Position numbers and translations under genes: made by a program. DNA of 64,000 nucleotides from Paraburkholderia ginsengiterrae (GTDB lineage Bacteria > Pseudomonadota > Gammaproteobacteria > Burkholderiales > Burkholderiaceae). This document shows positions 63,113-64,000 of the stretch, in pieces; within the stretch, counting starts at the first letter, position 1, and the number at the start of each line of letters is the position of its first letter. The stretch lies in NCBI RefSeq assembly GCF_001645125.1, contig NZ_LXKA01000371.1:124001-188000 (forward strand). Reading direction: 5' to 3'. The notes below the pieces were generated by a model that was not told where the DNA came from, ran no database searches, and saw only the letters and a program-made list of their open reading frames with translations.

Positions 63113-64000
63113 ATGGACGTAACCGTAGTGTGGGCCGCGATCATCGCGCTGGGCCTTTTCATGTATGTGGTGCTGGACGGCTTCGATCTGGGCATCGGCA
63201 TCGTGTTCCCGTTCTTCCCCGATGAGAAAGAACGCGACCTGATGATGAACACCGTCGCGCCGGTATGGGACGGCAACGAAACCTGGCTGGTGCTCGGCGG
63301 CGCAGGTCTGTTCGCCGTGTTTCCCGCGGTCTACTCGACCGTGCTGTCCGCGCTGTATTTGCCGCTGATCTTCATGCTCGTGTGTCTGATCTTTCGCGGC
63401 GTGTCATTCGAGATTCGCGCCAAGGCCAACCGCACGAAGCATCTGTGGGACCTGGCGTTTATTGGCGGCTCGACGGGCGCGGCGTTCTTCCAGGGCATCG
63501 CGCTGGGCGCGTTCCTGCAAGGCATCCCCGTGAGCGATGGCGCCTATGCCGGCGACGCCTTCGGCTGGCTCACCCCGTTCAGCCTGCTCACGGGGCTCGG
63601 ACTCGTCGTGACCTACGCGCTGCTCGGCTGCTGCTGGCTGGTGGCGAAAACCGAGGGCGATCTGCAACGCCGGCTGCATCGCGTGGTTTGGCCGCTGACG
63701 CTCGTGCTGCTCGGCTTCATCGCGATGGTCAGCCTGTGGACGCCGCTCCAGGATCCGACTATCGCGCAGCGCTGGTTCCACGACAACCTCTTCTACCGCC
63801 TGCTGCCGGCGCCGTTCCTCGTGGCCGTCTGCGCATTCTTCATGCATCGCGCGGTACGCGAGCGGCATCACAACACGCCGTTCGCGCTGGCGCTGCTGCT
63901 GGTGCTGCTCGGCTATGCGGGGTTGCTGGTGAGCTTGTGGCCGTATGCGATTCCGTCGAGCATGACGCTGTGGGAAGCCGCCGCGCCGCGCTCGAGTCAG
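63113..64000 (+). CDS. cioB: Cytochrome bd oxidase subunit II (partial at right edge)
   Basis: The visible 296 residues begin MDVTVVWAAIIALGLFMYVVLDGFDLGIG, the conserved CydB/CioB N-terminus, followed by WDGNETWLVLGGAGLFAVFPAVYSTVLSALYLP and FRGVSFEIRAK. At least seven hydrophobic helices are seen. The family is about 335-380 residues long, so only the end is cut. It starts 37 nt after cioA and forms the second subunit. Confidence 0.95.
   Translation, partial: MDVTVVWAAIIALGLFMYVVLDGFDLGIGIVFPFFPDEKERDLMMNTVAPVWDGNETWLVLGGAGLFAVFPAVYSTVLSALYLPLIFMLVCLIFRGVSFEIRAKANRTKHLWDLAFIGGSTGAAFFQGIALGAFLQGIPVSDGAYAGDAFGWLTPFSLLTGLGLVVTYALLGCCWLVAKTEGDLQRRLHRVVWPLTLVLLGFIAMVSLWTPLQDPTIAQRWFHDNLFYRLLPAPFLVAVCAFFMHRAVRERHHNTPFALALLLVLLGYAGLLVSLWPYAIPSSMTLWEAAAPRSSQ

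Overview
The window is a high-GC chromosomal segment of a betaproteobacterium, most probably Paraburkholderia or a close Burkholderia relative. The evidence is the gene content and order: a split type VI secretion cluster with tssJKL divergent from tssBC-hcp-tssEFG, a CioAB-type cytochrome bd oxidase, a Burkholderia-type porin, a BetR-domain response regulator, and a uronate/aldarate catabolic locus. Species assignment is inference. No tRNA, rRNA, insertion sequence, prophage or CRISPR array was recognised.

Layout. 1-10.2 kb: T6SS sheath, tube and baseplate genes on the minus strand (tssG, running off the left edge, F, E, hcp, C, B and a TPR lipoprotein), divergent from tssJ-K-L on the plus strand. 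10.2-13.7 kb: zwf, an ornithine-cyclodeaminase-family imine reductase and a C39-like papain-fold protein. 13.7-15.4 kb: a hipBA toxin-antitoxin module behind four operators spaced exactly 26 bp apart. 15.7-19.0 kb: a sensory module made of a BetR-HTH/receiver protein, a hybrid histidine kinase and a small periplasmic molybdopterin-fold protein. 19.2-22.0 kb: a phosphoribosyltransferase-HAD fusion facing a NERD-nuclease/superfamily I helicase. 22.1-34.7 kb: mixed genes (glutathione transferase, Fur/Zur regulator, lone receiver, TetR plus 14-TM drug efflux, zinc-ribbon/TPR membrane protein, two orphan solute-binding proteins, DMT exporter, RpiR and MerR regulators, GNAT). 34.8-39.3 kb: an operon with a Baeyer-Villiger-type monooxygenase, an SDR, a probable di-iron protein and an epoxide-hydrolase-like enzyme. 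39.3-42.2 kb: glycolipid-binding-fold protein, urea transporter, class II aldolase and a tautomerase. 42.3-60.4 kb: uronate/aldarate locus. 60.7-64 kb: a DUF2867 protein and cioAB, with cioB running off the right edge.

How the uronate locus works (inferred from the families). Hexuronates enter through a porin, a DctPQM TRAP system and two MFS carriers. Two uronate dehydrogenase paralogues oxidise them to aldarolactones. An SMP-30 lactonase opens the ring and GarD dehydrates galactarate to keto-deoxyglucarate. That intermediate can go through KdgD plus an aldehyde dehydrogenase to 2-oxoglutarate, or through a GarL-type aldolase plus GarR to pyruvate and glycerate. A FadR-type GntR regulator lies in the middle of the locus. 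An 18-bp motif (TTRTASG-N4-CGTAYAA) that I read at seven places in front of the catabolic and transport operons is its probable operator.

The observations most worth following up are the hipBA operator array, the seven-site uronate regulon, the PRTase-HAD fusion, the BVMO operon with its di-iron signature, and a perfect FNR/ANR box in front of cioAB.
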